The notes beneath the pieces are model-generated. The model worked only from the letters and a program-made list of their open reading frames with translations, had not been told where the DNA came from and did no database searches. The position numbers and the translations under genes are program-made. Below, in pieces: positions 1-12,765 of a stretch of DNA of 64,000 bases. Numbering within the stretch: position 1 is the first letter of the stretch; each line of letters starts with the position of its first letter. The stretch comes from Scylla paramamosain (taxonomy: Eukaryota; Arthropoda; Malacostraca; Decapoda; Portunidae), in contig NC_087152.1 of the NCBI RefSeq assembly GCF_035594125.1, positions 7,364,501 through 7,428,500 on the forward strand. Reading direction: 5' to 3'.

Positions 1-1198
1 GGAATTGAAGGTCGTGTGATGTTTGGCTGAAAAAAAAAGTTATTTGGTTAATTTTTTTCAGGTGTTTTGGAATGTTAACGCTTACTCGTGTCAATATCCT
101 ATTTTTTTTTTTTTTATTCCCCATTCAAGGTTGGCATAATATTTTCGTATGTTGTACTATACATGTTTTTCTTTATTCATTCTCTCGTCTTTAATATCCT
201 GTCCAATTCGTGTGCTTTCCGTAAACGCATTGGTGTTAAAAAATGTGCGTACGTTTCTTTATCACTTACACGTAAGTCAGGTAAAGTTATTCGTCTTTCT
301 TATGATTATCTGTTTTTCCCTTCCTTTGTTCAGGTGGTACAGTGCGTTGATTCGCTTTTAACACCTTTATTTTATTCTCTCTCTTTAATGGTGAATAGCT
401 TCTTTGTGCTCTTATTTACTTAAGCGGATTCTGTTTGCATGGTTGTACTTCAGTCGCACTTGGAGCTTTCTTTACCCAGAGTGAATAAATTTATATCCTG
501 CATTTCTCATCGTATATTTTTTTCCCAGAGTAAATTTTATATCCGACATTTATTTATCGTTTATTCTGATGTGTAAGCCTTTTAATGATTTCCATCATCT
601 TTATCTATCCCTTCTAAAATTTTCGTAACTTAAGATGCTGAATTATCCTTTACCTTCCTGCTTCGTTTATTGTTTTCCTTCCTACGAGTGACGAAGTAAA
701 GCGAATAACATCCTCGGTGCAGGAGAAAGCAGAGTGATAAGTGCAGCTGTACTGAATAGATTAATACCCGATGACCGCTGGCTAATGAGCTGCATATAAA
801 GTTGGCTTAAAACAGCACAAGAAAGCGGCGAATGAATAGGGAATGTGCTAATACTTGTGATGTAACACCAAGACCAGCAGAGGAACTAAAAATTAAATTC
901 TTTGCTAAAACAACTATTTCCTGAACGAGGAAAACAAATAGTTTGCTTCGTGGATGAATTATGCTAATACTGTTTTTACATCCAAGCGGTCATATGATGT
1001 CAGAACGGAAGGAGGAGTGAGAAAGCAGTGAAAGATAAATGAAATCCAATGGAATAGTAACAGAATGAAGCAGCGGCGGAGGTGGGCGGGAGTGCATCCA
1101 GAAAGGCCCTTGAAAGACTGTCACTGCTCACAAAGGATATCGTAAAGGAAGGAAAGGAGATGGCAGTGAGAGCAAAAGAACAAAAGAAAAGAAGGAAA

Positions 1199-1202
<4 letters not shown>
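1..1202. other. AT-rich unique DNA, no gene seen
   Basis: The first 700 bases are T-rich and the rest is mixed. Short open frames near 88-423 are T-rich and look fortuitous, with no recognisable domain. A small decayed tandem duplication is listed separately. Confidence 0.6.
471..570 (+). repeat. Two-copy decayed tandem duplication, ~49-bp unit
   Basis: The phrase CCCAGAGT, then TAAATTTTATATCC, then CATTT and ATCGT occurs twice, starting near 475 and 524. The copies differ by several substitutions and small indels, so the duplication is old. Confidence 0.65.

Positions 1203-1285
<83 letters not shown>
1203..1285 (+). repeat. (AG)41 microsatellite
   Basis: Pure AG dinucleotide tract. It lies in a purine-rich context and creates an artificial Glu-Arg open frame. 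Confidence 0.98.
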
Positions 1286-1288
<3 letters not shown>

Positions 1289-1426
1289 GACGTGGGAATG
1301 GGGGAGTGGTGTGTGCAGAAAGAGGAATTTTGAGTAGGACCAAGAGGAGCATTTTTTTCCCGCGGCCTCGGAAAAGACAGGTACCTTGAAAATGGCGGAA
1401 AATTGAGAACTGATTCACTTTCTTAA

Positions 1427-1428
<2 letters not shown>

Positions 1429-1491
<63 letters not shown>
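1429..1491 (+). repeat. (TC)31 microsatellite
   Basis: Pure TC tract 143 bases after the (AG)41 tract and complementary to it. The two together could fold as an AG/CT hairpin. Confidence 0.98.
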
Positions 1492-1494
<3 letters not shown>

Positions 1495-1873
1495 GGCAGT
1501 CCCCGTATTACTTACTTATCTGTATCCCCTATAATCTTTATCCATAAATTCATCTAATCTTCTTTTAAAACCCCATATTGACTTGGTACTAAATCAGAGT
1601 GGAGTTTCCTTTCCTTCTCTCCTTCCGTCACTGGTTACTCATCTTCCTGCCTGTTGCTTCTTTTCCCCTCCAGTGTCACTCTTTCCTCTGCTCTCTCACC
1701 CACTCCCCTGCTTCCTGCTTTAGTTCCTCTGTTCTCTCTCTCCGTTTTCTTACACCTTTCTTGCCGCTCAGTCAGTGTTTCTCTCCGCCTCCAGTAGAAT
1801 TGAGCTATTTGTCTCCTTTCATAAACATACCATCTTTATTTCTAGGATATGTTGCTATAGGCTGCTGAAGTTG
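1492..1873. other. Pyrimidine-rich spacer
   Basis: Strongly C/T-biased on the plus strand, with many TTCC, CTTC and CTCT words. The open frame at 1599-1868 follows from this bias. No gene is recognised. Confidence 0.5.
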
Positions 1874-1877
1874 CACA

Positions 1878-1930
<53 letters not shown>
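1874..1930 (+). repeat. (CA)28 microsatellite
   Basis: CA tract with one CC interruption near its start. Confidence 0.97.
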
Positions 1931-1933
<3 letters not shown>

Positions 1934-2118
1934 GTAGATACTCTGGAGAATGTAATGAAATAGAATCTATTCTTTTTTTTATGGATTATAGAGGCCTACC
2001 AAGGGCAACGAAATGAAATGAAAAAAAAAAAAAAGAGTCGACTCATAATGCTATTGCTACAGAGAAATTGGAATAGAGGAACGCAGTCAAGATCCTTAAA
2101 TCTCTCTTTTCTACAGCG

Positions 2119-2397
2119 TTATGACTGAGGATGGTACTTGTTATTTGATTGAAGTAACTTGGGCAATCCTACTACTTGTAAAAAAAAAATAAATAAATGA
2201 TATCATACTCTTAAAATGTGTACTCAGAATTCGATAACTCCTTTCCTTTAACCTTATGAGTGGTGATGATACTTGTTTAACCTTATGAGTGGTGATGATA
2301 CTTGTTATTTGATCTGAGTAACTCGACCATTCCTACTGATGGAAAAAAAATAAGGTCACACTCAAAACCTCTGCTCAGTATTCAATAACTCCTTTTG
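2119..2397 (+). repeat. Decayed ~165-bp tandem duplication with a younger 29-bp duplication inside
   Basis: Unit 1 (about 2119-2247) and unit 2 (about 2284-2397) share TTATGA, GGATG/GTGATG, ATACTTGTTATTTGAT, AGTAACT, ATTCCTACT, an A-run, CTCAGTATTC-like text and ATAACTCCTTT. At the junction a 29-bp segment at 2247-2275 is repeated exactly at 2276-2304, so that part is recent. The rest of 1931-2754 is unique AT-rich DNA without a gene. Confidence 0.8.
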
Positions 2398-3370
2398 TTG
2401 TAAGTGTCATTTTTCAATATTATAAAGCTATGCCGACAGTTTTATTAAGCTTGGAAGAATACATGGCAGTAAGAGGATTAATGGGAAGCTTTTATGTTTT
2501 TTTTTTTTTCCCCTTGTTGGGTGAGAAATGCTTTTGTGTTTATTTGATATGGTAATGTGTGCTGGATATGAAAGGGTGTCTAGAATATATAGTTTGGAAT
2601 ATACATATGTTGTGAGATTAGAATATATAATTTTTAAGAAGATTAACTCGTATTCCTGAATGCTTCACTGACAAAAGTGTGGAGGAGGCAGTAGGCACCT
2701 GCCGAAACGATAATTACTCCCAGTGAGGTTTAAAGCACTGGATCATGGGGTGCTGTGAACCTATCATTAAATCCAGCTGTGACCTCACTGAACGTTTCCT
2801 TTTGTGTCTCGCAACACAAGGGGGCAGTCACAGCCTGCCCTCTAAAGACAACTCTCTTCCTCCACACAAAACTACAAGCACCTAATAATTCACTCAAAAT
2901 TTCAAAATTCATGGCGACTCCTACACCAGCCTCGGATATCCTCCAGCCAACCTCTGTATCTTGTCCTATCGCTCCAATCCCTCCTCGGGGTCCCCCTAAG
3001 CGAAGGTGCTTCTGGCGTTATGCCTCTGGTTTGGTTCAACACATCTTATTCTCGTGCTATACATGATAGAGAGGTGGCCCACAAAAGGTACTTAACCCTC
3101 CCATCACCAGAATCTCATGCACTTTATATTTTTGCCCGGAACCATGCCAAGTCTGTTCTCCAAATAGCCAAAAAACTCCTTCATTAACAGAAATTGTCAA
3201 AAGCTTTCAAGATCTAACTCTCCTCGTGATTTCTGGCATCTAGTCAAAATATCTCCAATAACATTGCTTTTTCTTCTTTCCCTCCTTTATTTCAACCAGA
3301 TGGCACCACTGCTATCACATCTATTTCCAAAGCTGAACTCTTCGCTCAAACCTTTGCTAAAAACTCTACT

Positions 3371-5031
3371 TTGTACGATTCTGGGCTTGTTCCCCCCTCT
3401 CCTCCATCCTCTGACTACTTCATGCTACCTATTAAAATTCTTCTCAATGATTTTTTCCATGTCCTCGCTGGCCTAAACCCTCGGAAGACTTATGGAACTG
3501 ATGGGGTCCCTCCTATTGTTCTCCGAAACTGTGCCTCTGTTTTTGCACCTTGCCTAGTCAAACTCTTTCAACTATGTCTGTCAACATCTACCTTTCTTTC
3601 TTGCTGGAAGTTTGCCTACATTCAGACTGTTCCTAAAAAGGGTGACCGTTCTAATCCCTCAAACTACCGTCCTATTGCTATAATTTTCTGTCTATCTAAA
3701 GTTTCGAATCTATCCTCAACAGGAAGATTCTTAAACATGTATCACTTCACAACCTTCTATCTGATCGCCAGTATGGGTTCCGTCAAGGCCACTCTACTGG
3801 TGATCTTCTGGCTTTCCTTACTGAGTCTTGGTCATCCTCTTTTAGAGATTTTGGTGAAACTTTTGCTGTTGCCTTGGACATATCAAAAGGATCAAAAGGT
3901 ATTGATAGAGTCTTGCACAAAGCTTTGATTTCCAAACTACCCTCCTACGGCTTCTATCCTTCTCTCTGTAACTTCATCTCTAGTTTCCTTTCTGACCGTT
4001 TTATTGGTGCTGTGGTAGACGGTCACTGTTCTTCCCTAAATCTATTAACAGTGGTGTTCCTCAGGGTTCTGTACTGTCACCCAGTCTCTTCTTATTATTC
4101 ATCAATGACCTTCTAAACCAAAATCCTACGCCGATGCATTTTTCTACGTCTTTTCATAGACGTCCAACCCTTCAGGTTGGACGTCTACACCCTGCACTTT
4201 TCTACGTCTTTTCATAGACGTCCTACGCTTCAGGAAGTAAACATTTCACGCCGGGAAGCCACAGAACGCCTGACTTCTGATCTTTCTAAAATTTCTGATT
4301 GGGGCAGAGCAAACTTGGTATTGTTCAATGCCTCAAAAACTCAATTCTTCCATCTATCAACTCGACACAACCTTCCAGACAAGTATCCCCTCTTCTTCAA
4401 TGACACTCAACTGTCCCCCTCTTCTACACTGAACATCCTCGGTCTGTCCTTTACTTATAATCTGAACTGGAAACATCACATCTCATCTCTAGCTAAAAGA
4501 GCTTATATGAAGTTAGGGGTTCTGAGACGTCTCCGCCAATTTTTCTCACCCCCACCAGCTGCTAACTCTGTACAAGGGCCTTATCCGTCCATGTATGGAG
4601 TATGCTTCACATGTCTGGGGGGTTCCACTCATACCGCTCTTCTAGACAGGGTGGAATCAAAAGCTTTTCGTCTCATCAACTCCTCTCCTCTAACTGATTG
4701 TCTTCAGCCTCTCTCTCATCGCCGCAATGTTGCATCTCTAGCTGTCTTCTACCGCTATTTTCATGCTAACTGCTCTTCTGATCTTACTAACTTCATGCCT
4801 CCCCTCCTCCCGCGGCCTCGCTGCACAAGACTTTCTTGTTTCTCTCACCCCTATTCTGTCCACCTCTCTAATGCAAGAGTTAACCAGTATTACCAGTAGT
4901 ACCAGTATTCTCAATCATTCATCTCCTTGTCTGGTAAACTCTTGAACTCTTTGCCTGCTTCTGTATTTCCACCTTCCTATGACTTGAATTCCTACAAGAG
5001 GGAGGTTTCAGGACACTTATCCTTCAATTTT
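3371..5031 (+). pseudogene. Reverse transcriptase ORF2 remnant of the Jockey-like LINE
   Basis: In life this protein copies the element RNA into DNA at the target site. The visible blocks are: LNPRKTYGTDGVPPIVL (about 3472-3522), VPKKGDRSNPSNYRPIA (about 3630-3680), YGFRQGHSTGDLLAFL in another frame (3772-3819), the motif A block LDISK..DRV (about 3874-3912), SGVPQGSVLSP (about 4050-4082), then FLLFINDLL. Motif C reads YAD at about 4123 and breaks before the second Asp. The C-terminal block holds [32 protein letters not shown] and DRVESKAFRLINSSPLTDCL (4177-4899). Breaks seen: frame changes between blocks, a 9-bp in-frame duplication in motif A (3882-3899), a 58-bp-period duplication at 4143-4222, and a 9-bp unit repeated three times at 4883-4909 that puts a TAG in frame. 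After that stop the same frame continues to about 5031. The element cannot make a working enzyme. Confidence 0.9.
4158..4186. repeat. Perfect 11-bp inverted repeat with 7-bp loop
   Basis: Arm AGACGTCCAAC (4158-4168) and its exact reverse complement (4176-4186) flank a 7-base loop. It sits inside the broken reverse transcriptase, between two copies of a TCTACGTCTTTTCATAGACGTCC segment (4143 and 4201). The arrangement suggests a fold-back or template-switch event. Confidence 0.85.
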
Positions 5032-5450
5032 TGACTACCGCTTTGGACCCTTTTATGGAACTGGCATCTCAGTGGGCTTTTTTTTTTTATTGGATTTTTG
5101 TTGCCCTTGGCCCGTGTCCCTCCTACATATATAAAAAAAAAAAAAAATATATTCCTATGGACACAAAACAATAATTTCATCCTACGCTCGTCATGAAGAA
5201 CAAAAGAGAATTGGAAGAGAATTATGTATAAGAATATTGCTCTGAATTCTGTGGTTTACCAGTACTCCATTTTAAACGGAGTGGAGTCAAAATTATAATC
5301 CTAGTCATGCCGTACGGAAGTTGTTGGCGCGAAGTCAGAGTAACCAGCTTGAGGCATGGAGGTAATGGCCACCGCTGAGGGATGCAGTAAACACTTGAGG
5401 AAGGATTAGTACAACACACACGCCACTATGGTAGATCTGGAGGTGCGTGT

Positions 5451-5451
<1 letters not shown>

Positions 5452-5482
<31 letters not shown>
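5452..5482 (+). repeat. (GT)15 microsatellite
   Basis: Short GT array. The flanks (5150-5540) are unique with no gene seen. Confidence 0.95.
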
Positions 5483-5483
<1 letters not shown>

Positions 5484-5544
5484 TGTACGAGTATTAGAGT
5501 GGGTGTGTTTTATATTTTTAAGTAAGAGGAGTACAAGCCAACGT

Positions 5545-5750
5545 CAACTAAATTCTTATATAAAAGGCCTGCTGAGGTACCAGTCCCTAAAGAAGAAGAA
5601 GAAAAAAAAAAATGCCAAAAGGATTATCCAAAACTGAAGTTTCTTAAGACTGCCCTCTTGAAAGAGCTCAAGTCATAGGAATGGGGAAATACAGAACAGG
5701 CAGGGAGTTTCAGAGTTTACCAGTGAAAGAAATGGAAAATTGTGGATGCT
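5545..5750 (+). repeat. Dispersed repeat copy, family A
   Basis: The text AAAAGGCC.GCTGAGGTACCAGTCCCTAAAGAA, then CCAAAAGGATTATCCAAAA (ending near 5633), then CTCTTGAAAGAGCTCAAGTCATAGGAA and GGCAGGGAGTTTCAGAGTTTACCAG resembles a segment repeated in decapod genomes. That attribution rests on recall, not a search. A second, partial copy lies at 56720-56810, where ACAAAAGGATTATCCAAAA recurs with similar flanking text. The class is unknown. Confidence 0.6.
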
Positions 5751-5752
5751 GG

Positions 5753-5753
<1 letters not shown>

Positions 5754-5796
<43 letters not shown>
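5754..5796 (+). repeat. (TG)21 microsatellite
   Basis: Pure array directly after the family A repeat copy. Confidence 0.97.
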
Positions 5797-5797
<1 letters not shown>

Positions 5798-6377
5798 GTA
5801 GGTAAGAGGTGAGGGAACGAGATTAATTAGAAATACCCATTAGAATATTATGTCGCGGAATGTTATGATTAATGAAAAGTCTTTCCATCCAAGTTGTTTA
5901 AAAATTTAAACTTTTTATTTAAGGCTTCACCTAGATAGAAAAAAAAAAGTGGAATTCCAGAAGTTTGGAGTTGTGTAATTATTCTGCCGAGAGAGAATGA
6001 AAGTTTCTGGTGAGGCGACTCTTAGGAAATCGAATGAAAAGTTGGGAGTGAAGCCTGAACCTCACTGTCGTATATAACGTGAAGTGCTAATAGTAGTAAG
6101 ATTAGTGAAATAAATGTATTTACCGAAGATGTATCCGTGTTGCAACTCTAACTAGTAACTTTCTAAGTAGTATTTGTCACTTGCATGCATTAGTGTATTG
6201 CAGGGCAATGTATGTCAAGGGCAAACAGAAATATTAAATGTAAAAGAATAAAATTAAAAATAATAAAAAAAGCGAAGAGAAATGTAAAGAGAAAAGGATG
6301 ATAGATGTGTACATCTTTATATTTGTCCGCCTGCATTTCTCTGCACTGAGACACGCGCACGTACACACACACAGCCA

Positions 6378-6381
<4 letters not shown>
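5797..6381. other. AT-rich unique DNA
   Basis: No gene, RNA or clear repeat seen. A/T-rich with scattered A-runs. Confidence 0.5.

Positions 6382-6417
<36 letters not shown>
6382..6417 (+). repeat. (CA)18 microsatellite
   Basis: Pure CA array preceded by shorter CA fragments at 6363-6373. Confidence 0.97.
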
Positions 6418-6419
<2 letters not shown>

Positions 6420-6484
6420 TTCCTCTCATTTTTGCGAATTCTTGATAATATGATTTCTAGTGTTTATTGAGAAACATTCACACA

Positions 6485-8095
<1,611 letters not shown>

Positions 8096-8420
8096 AACAA
8101 AAGAGGGTCAGCTGATATGGCGCGTACACAGAATCCGGTGTTGTGATTTGTCCAGTGGGAGAGAGACAGCAGTACATTACTTTATTGGCGACCCGTATGA
8201 AGTAATTGCAGCGTAAACAAGGAGATGATTCTGCCCCAATTACCGGAGTGGCTAGAGCATGGTGAGGGTGATGTGACGGTAGAGGTGGATGAGGGAGGCG
8301 GAAGTACTGTACAGCAAGGTTGGGCCAATGGAATACTGTATTACATTCACTGGCTTTCCCATTTACCACGCTCCCGTGTTTGGGGCGAGTTTTTTATTTA
8401 TTTGTTTTTTATTTATTTGA

Positions 8421-8423
<3 letters not shown>
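8096..8423. other. Unique spacer
   Basis: Mixed composition. An open frame starting near 8225 (GEGDVTVEVDEGGGSTVQQG) runs into the downstream microsatellites and has no recognisable domain. Confidence 0.45.

Positions 8424-8496
<73 letters not shown>
8424..8496 (+). repeat. (GA)36 microsatellite
   Basis: Pure GA array preceded by a short TTTATTTATTT tract. Confidence 0.98.
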
Positions 8497-8499
<3 letters not shown>

Positions 8500-8538
8500 A
8501 ATAATATACACAAGCCGTCTCTCCTCTAACCCCAGGTG

Positions 8539-8551
8539 CGTGTGTGTGTGT

Positions 8552-8628
<77 letters not shown>
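8539..8628 (+). repeat. (GT)45 microsatellite
   Basis: Array with one TACG interruption near 8551. Confidence 0.98.
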
Positions 8629-8629
<1 letters not shown>

Positions 8630-8768
8630 ATGTGTTTCGAAATCCTCAGAAGGAAGGAAAGTTTCATAAGAATCGCTTGCATTTTTCAGTTTGCACCTGT
8701 TTCCTTCCTATCACACCTGTTGTCCCCCTTCTGTTTGACGTATTCCCCTCTGACTTCATCTTTCCTCC

Positions 8769-8771
<3 letters not shown>

Positions 8772-8861
<90 letters not shown>
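8772..8861 (+). repeat. (CT)45 microsatellite
   Basis: Pure CT array. The following 8862-9117 is pyrimidine-rich, with repeated TTCATTTGTTTTCC-like and CTTCCCTTCCC phrases. Confidence 0.98.
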
Positions 8862-8864
<3 letters not shown>

Positions 8865-9112
8865 CGTGTTTATTCCCTTCCCTTCATCTGTCTTCTCTCC
8901 CCCATTCACTTGTTTTCCTCGCACTTCATGTGTTTTCTCCCTTCCCTTCCCTTCCTTTCATTTCCCTCCTCTCTTTCCTTCATTTGTTTCCCTCCCACTT
9001 TACTTTCTTTCCTTCCTCCCCTTTCGTCTTCTCTCTCTCCCCCTTTCACCTTTCTTAACTATCTAGACGTTTTCTCTCTCGCCTTCTAATTTATATTCCG
9101 CATACATTCACC

Positions 9113-9117
<5 letters not shown>

Positions 9118-9186
<69 letters not shown>
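9118..9186 (+). repeat. (CT)34 microsatellite
   Basis: Pure CT array. Confidence 0.98.
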
Positions 9187-9189
<3 letters not shown>

Positions 9190-9352
9190 TCTTTCTTCCT
9201 TTATTTCCCTTTCTACTCATCTTTTCCCGTTTTCTTTTAACCTTGAACTCTTTTTCTTGTTTTGCCTTTCTTTCTCACTTCTTTCTTCCTCCTCTCTATT
9301 TTTCTTTCCACTCGTGTCTCCCTCCCCCTCTTCTTTTAACCTTGAAATAAAT
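9186..9352 (+). repeat. Decayed tandem duplication, ~91-bp period
   Basis: CACCTCTTTCTTCCT at 9186 and CACTTCTTTCTTCCT at 9277 begin two units. Both end in CTTTTAACCTTGAA (near 9233 and 9333). Confidence 0.7.
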
Positions 9353-9581
9353 TCCTTCTTTATTCTTTTCAAGGTAATCATGCCTACCATTTATTTTTAC
9401 CGCCAAAATGAACTCGGAAGTTTCTCTTATAATCTGAGGTCTGTGATTTAGTTGCGTGACGAGAGGCCCCGCTGCTCCTCCTCCTGCAGAAGTGATAGGA
9501 GGAAAATAATGGGTGATTATCTGCCTTTGTTGGTTCCTTATCCAACTTTGCGCAGATGAGAAAGAAGGAAAACATATGTGC

Positions 9582-9684
9582 AGGAGAAGGAGGAAGAGGA
9601 GGAGGAGGAGGTGGTGGTGGTGGTGGTGGTGGTGGAGGACAAGGAGGATTAGGAGGAGGAGGAGGAGGAGGAGGAGGAGGAGGA
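9582..9684 (+). repeat. (GGA)n/(GGT)n trinucleotide block
   Basis: A GGA array, a GGT array at about 9609-9635, then a second GGA array. All G-bearing bases are on the plus strand. Confidence 0.95.
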
Positions 9685-9742
9685 CGTGATGGTGGTGTGT
9701 GAAAGACGGATTGCTGTGGTTTGTTGATCTATGATTGTATGC

Positions 9743-9743
<1 letters not shown>

Positions 9744-9826
<83 letters not shown>
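9744..9826 (+). repeat. (GT)41 microsatellite
   Basis: Pure array. It forms an inverted pair with the (CA)40 array 150 bp downstream. Confidence 0.98.
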
Positions 9827-9970
9827 GGGCGGGTGTGTGGGTGAGTGCGGGCATTGGCAAGAATTAAGGTGACATTGCGCAAGGATACATATTCAAAAGA
9901 ACAAGTAAATGACTTTATTAATTTTCGTCTGGTAGTTCGCGCGTCTGAATTACTCGAATATAACTCCCAG

Positions 9971-9974
<4 letters not shown>

Positions 9975-10055
<81 letters not shown>
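9975..10055 (+). repeat. (CA)40 microsatellite
   Basis: Pure array, reverse-complementary to the one ending at 9826. Confidence 0.98.
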
Positions 10056-10059
<4 letters not shown>

Positions 10060-11040
10060 GCACACAGGAGCCAGCCAGGCTTACTATGATGCCACTTGGA
10101 AACTAAATCCATTTGCGTCCTTCCCTCCACTCACCCGCCTTGCTTCGGTCCCCCTCCACCTCCTTAGATCCTTGTCCTCTCCCGTGCCTCGTATTCTCCT
10201 TCCTCCTCCACCACTTCTCGAGTTAGTTAGTCCTCTAAGTCCATGTACCTTAACGCTCCATATGCTCCGGCAGAGGAACTACATGTCCTCATATTTCTCT
10301 TATTTACCATACAGACGTGAATCTTCTTAGCTCTCCCCTTTCCTTGAGATTACTGGGATTACATTTGCTACAGTCGCGCCTTGTCCCTTCCTGTACCTTG
10401 TCTCTTTGTAGTGCCAGCATCACCGAGTCTAGGGATCATGCTTAGCCTCGCCAGACCTCGCCTTTGTCTTGCGGCACAGGCTCTGCAACCGGCGCTGAGC
10501 CTCTCCTCGACTTGTGTCTCGTGCTGAAGAAATGGAAGACAGTAAATAAGAGAGCCAATTTCAGTTGTGTTGCCTTATCTGATTTTTTTTTTCCTTTTCC
10601 CTTTTCTCCTTTCCGTCTTCTCACTAGTGTCTCTCCGTGTCTCTCGCCTTTCCAGCATTCTTCTTCATTTCACGCATCCCTCGAAACTCTCGTATTTATT
10701 CTGGAAGCTTTTATGCACAGGTGAGCGCGTGCGTGTTGGTGTTTGATGTGTGCAAAGGGCAAGCATGCAGACAATAAACGTCCCGTCCCTTCTATATATC
10801 CTTTACCCTCCGCTTTAAAGGCATCCTAACAGAAAACGTAATCCATCGAAACGCGCTCAAATAACTCAGATGATGAACCGGGGTGTTGATATTAAGAGGT
10901 GAGGTGCATGGAGCGTGCTGGCGGCTGCGGGATGAAGGGTGGCTGTCTTAAAGCAAGCAGGCGAAGGGTCGACTAGAAGCAGCCTGTAATTCTAAGTGTA
11001 GAACAAGAGGTAGAGAAATGTGTAGAAGGTTCAAGAGGGA
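10056..11040. other. Unique spacer
   Basis: Mixed composition with a pyrimidine-rich stretch at 10560-10680. No gene recognised. Confidence 0.45.
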
Positions 11041-11049
11041 GTAGAGTAT

Positions 11050-11300
11050 TGGTACGGCTTCCTGTGACTGTGATGAAAGATAGGAGAAGTGAGTTTAGGA
11101 ATGTATATTTATGTTGCTGATTGTGAAGGGAAGATGGACAAAGGCAGGCAAGAAGTAAACTATGAGTACATCTTCCTACTGGTGACCTTGGCGAGAGATG
11201 TGAGAAGTGAGTTTAGGAAGGAATGTTTGTTTATGTTGGCGAATGAGTATCTGTAGGAGAGGAAAGATGGACGAAGGCAGGCAAGAAGTACGTGTTACAG
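11050..11300 (+). repeat. Two-copy tandem duplication, ~118-133-bp period
   Basis: GAAGTGAGTTTAGGA occurs at 11086-11100 and 11204-11218. AAGGCAGGCAAGAAGTA occurs at 11141-11157 and 11274-11290. An indel of about 15 bases separates the two spacings. Confidence 0.85.
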
Positions 11301-11389
11301 CAGAGAGGGAGGTTGTTAGGGTTAGCGGGGCTGTCTGAAGGGAAGAGGCAAACACCTAACTCTAATTCAATGATCTGCCAACAGTGAGG

Positions 11390-11720
11390 GAGATGGAGCT
11401 TTGCAGGTTGCCTTCTCTACGAGTATACAGCACAACCACCACCACCACCACCACCACCGTTCCCTCATCAGCCATTTCTCTCACGTCCCTTACTCCAGTA
11501 CACTGCATCACCACTGCCACCACCACTACCGCAACCGCCACTCCACTTCTGTAACTCCACCACCAGTCCAGCCCAGCCCAGCCCACCTCACCCCTCCACC
11601 ATTCTTCCTACAACTCCACCTTTAATACCGCCACCGCCGCCGCAACTAACGCCCCAACACCGCCACCATTTTCGTCACCACCACCACTCACAACCACGAC
11701 AATAACTTGCAGTATCAAAT
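11390..11720 (+). repeat. CAC/CCA-rich degenerate trinucleotide region
   Basis: A clean (CCA)n run at 11436-11458 is followed by interrupted CACCAC, CCGCCG and CCAGCCCAGCCC stretches. Histidine- or proline-rich open frames here are artefacts. Confidence 0.8.
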
Positions 11721-12000
11721 GAAAATAACAATAGAGTCAACAATACCACGTTCAGTTACAACATTCACGATTATGATGACAAGTACTGTAATGAATGTAG
11801 ATAGACAAAAAAGTGAGAATATATATATTTTTTCTGCGTTTCCATTCACCACCAACTGAAGGCCACACGACCATCAATAATTGGAGGCAAGAAAACACCT
11901 AAATGTTACCAACCAGTCAAAACAACAGCAATAACATTCACTATGGCACAACCAACAGTGATCAAAACAAGAGCTGTCAACACGACCACCATCACCATCA
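11721..12000. other. A/C-rich spacer
   Basis: AACAATA-, CACCAC- and CAACAG-rich sequence linking two trinucleotide zones. No gene seen. Confidence 0.5.
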
Positions 12001-12010
12001 CCACCACTAC

Positions 12011-12041
<31 letters not shown>

Positions 12042-12060
12042 AACAACAACAACAACAACT
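12001..12060 (+). repeat. (CAA)16 trinucleotide array
   Basis: CAA array with a TAA interruption near 12041. Confidence 0.96.
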
Positions 12061-12147
12061 GCAAACAATAACTAAATACGCAATCAACAAGAATGATAAG
12101 ATCAACAGTAAAAAAAATAACAACACCGTCAGAAAATATTCCTATGG

Positions 12148-12202
<55 letters not shown>

Positions 12203-12276
12203 GCTGCTGCTGCTACTACTACTCATACTACTACTACTACTATTACTACTGCTACTACTACTACTACTACTACTAT
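12148..12276 (+). repeat. (CTA)n with (CTG) island
   Basis: A long CTA/ACT array with a short CTG run at about 12201-12213 and single interruptions CATACTA and TATTACT. Confidence 0.96.
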
Positions 12277-12301
12277 TGTTCTTTTTCCTTCTTCTTCCTC
12301 C

Positions 12302-12418
12302 CACAACCACCACCACCACCACGACCACCCCCACCAACAACACCACCACCACCACCACCACCACCACCACCACCACCACCACCATCACCATAACCACCAC
12401 CACCACCACCACCACCAC
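12302..12418 (+). repeat. (CCA)n trinucleotide array
   Basis: CAC/CCA array with CGA, CAA and CAT interruptions. Confidence 0.96.
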
Positions 12419-12457
12419 ATCCATTACTACTACAAAAACATCAACAGCCTTACAATG

Positions 12458-12559
<102 letters not shown>

Positions 12560-12615
12560 GTGGTAACAAAAAAAACAGCAACAATAACAACAACAGCACG
12601 CTATCTTTTCTATTC

Positions 12616-12672
12616 ACCACCACCACCACCATCACCACCACCACCACCACCACCACCACCACCACCACCACC
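12616..12672 (+). repeat. (CCA)19 trinucleotide array
   Basis: CAC array with one CAT interruption. Confidence 0.96.
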
Positions 12673-12765
12673 ATCTTCACACCTTGCACGCCACACCAGG
12701 GGAAAATTTAGGTAACCAGATACTTGAAAGGTTCACGAGTGGTGTCAAAAAAAAAAAAGAGGGAA

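Larger units (their letters stand above)
2925..5147 (+). mobile_element. Degenerate Jockey-like non-LTR retrotransposon (LINE)
   Basis: A LINE in the plus orientation, without an intact open frame. The sequence shows a short remnant near 2960-3060 that may be the end of the endonuclease region. A linker-type block follows (WFNTSYSRAIHDREVAHKR, about 3030-3090), then reverse transcriptase (about 3465-4130), the C-terminal region (about 4240-5030) and a short 3' untranslated region. That region ends in GTCCCTCCTACAT and an A-rich tail. The same 3' word occurs beside an A-run at 21548. Joining of the 2960-3060 remnant to the linker implies an internal deletion. The family resembles elements annotated as RNA-directed DNA polymerase from mobile element jockey in crab genomes. 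The 5' end was not located: text back to about 2755 may belong to it, and no target-site duplication was identified. Confidence 0.88.

Noticed and set aside
9868..9890. U6-like GCGCAAGGAT word
   Set aside because: Only about ten bases match and the rest of U6 is absent.
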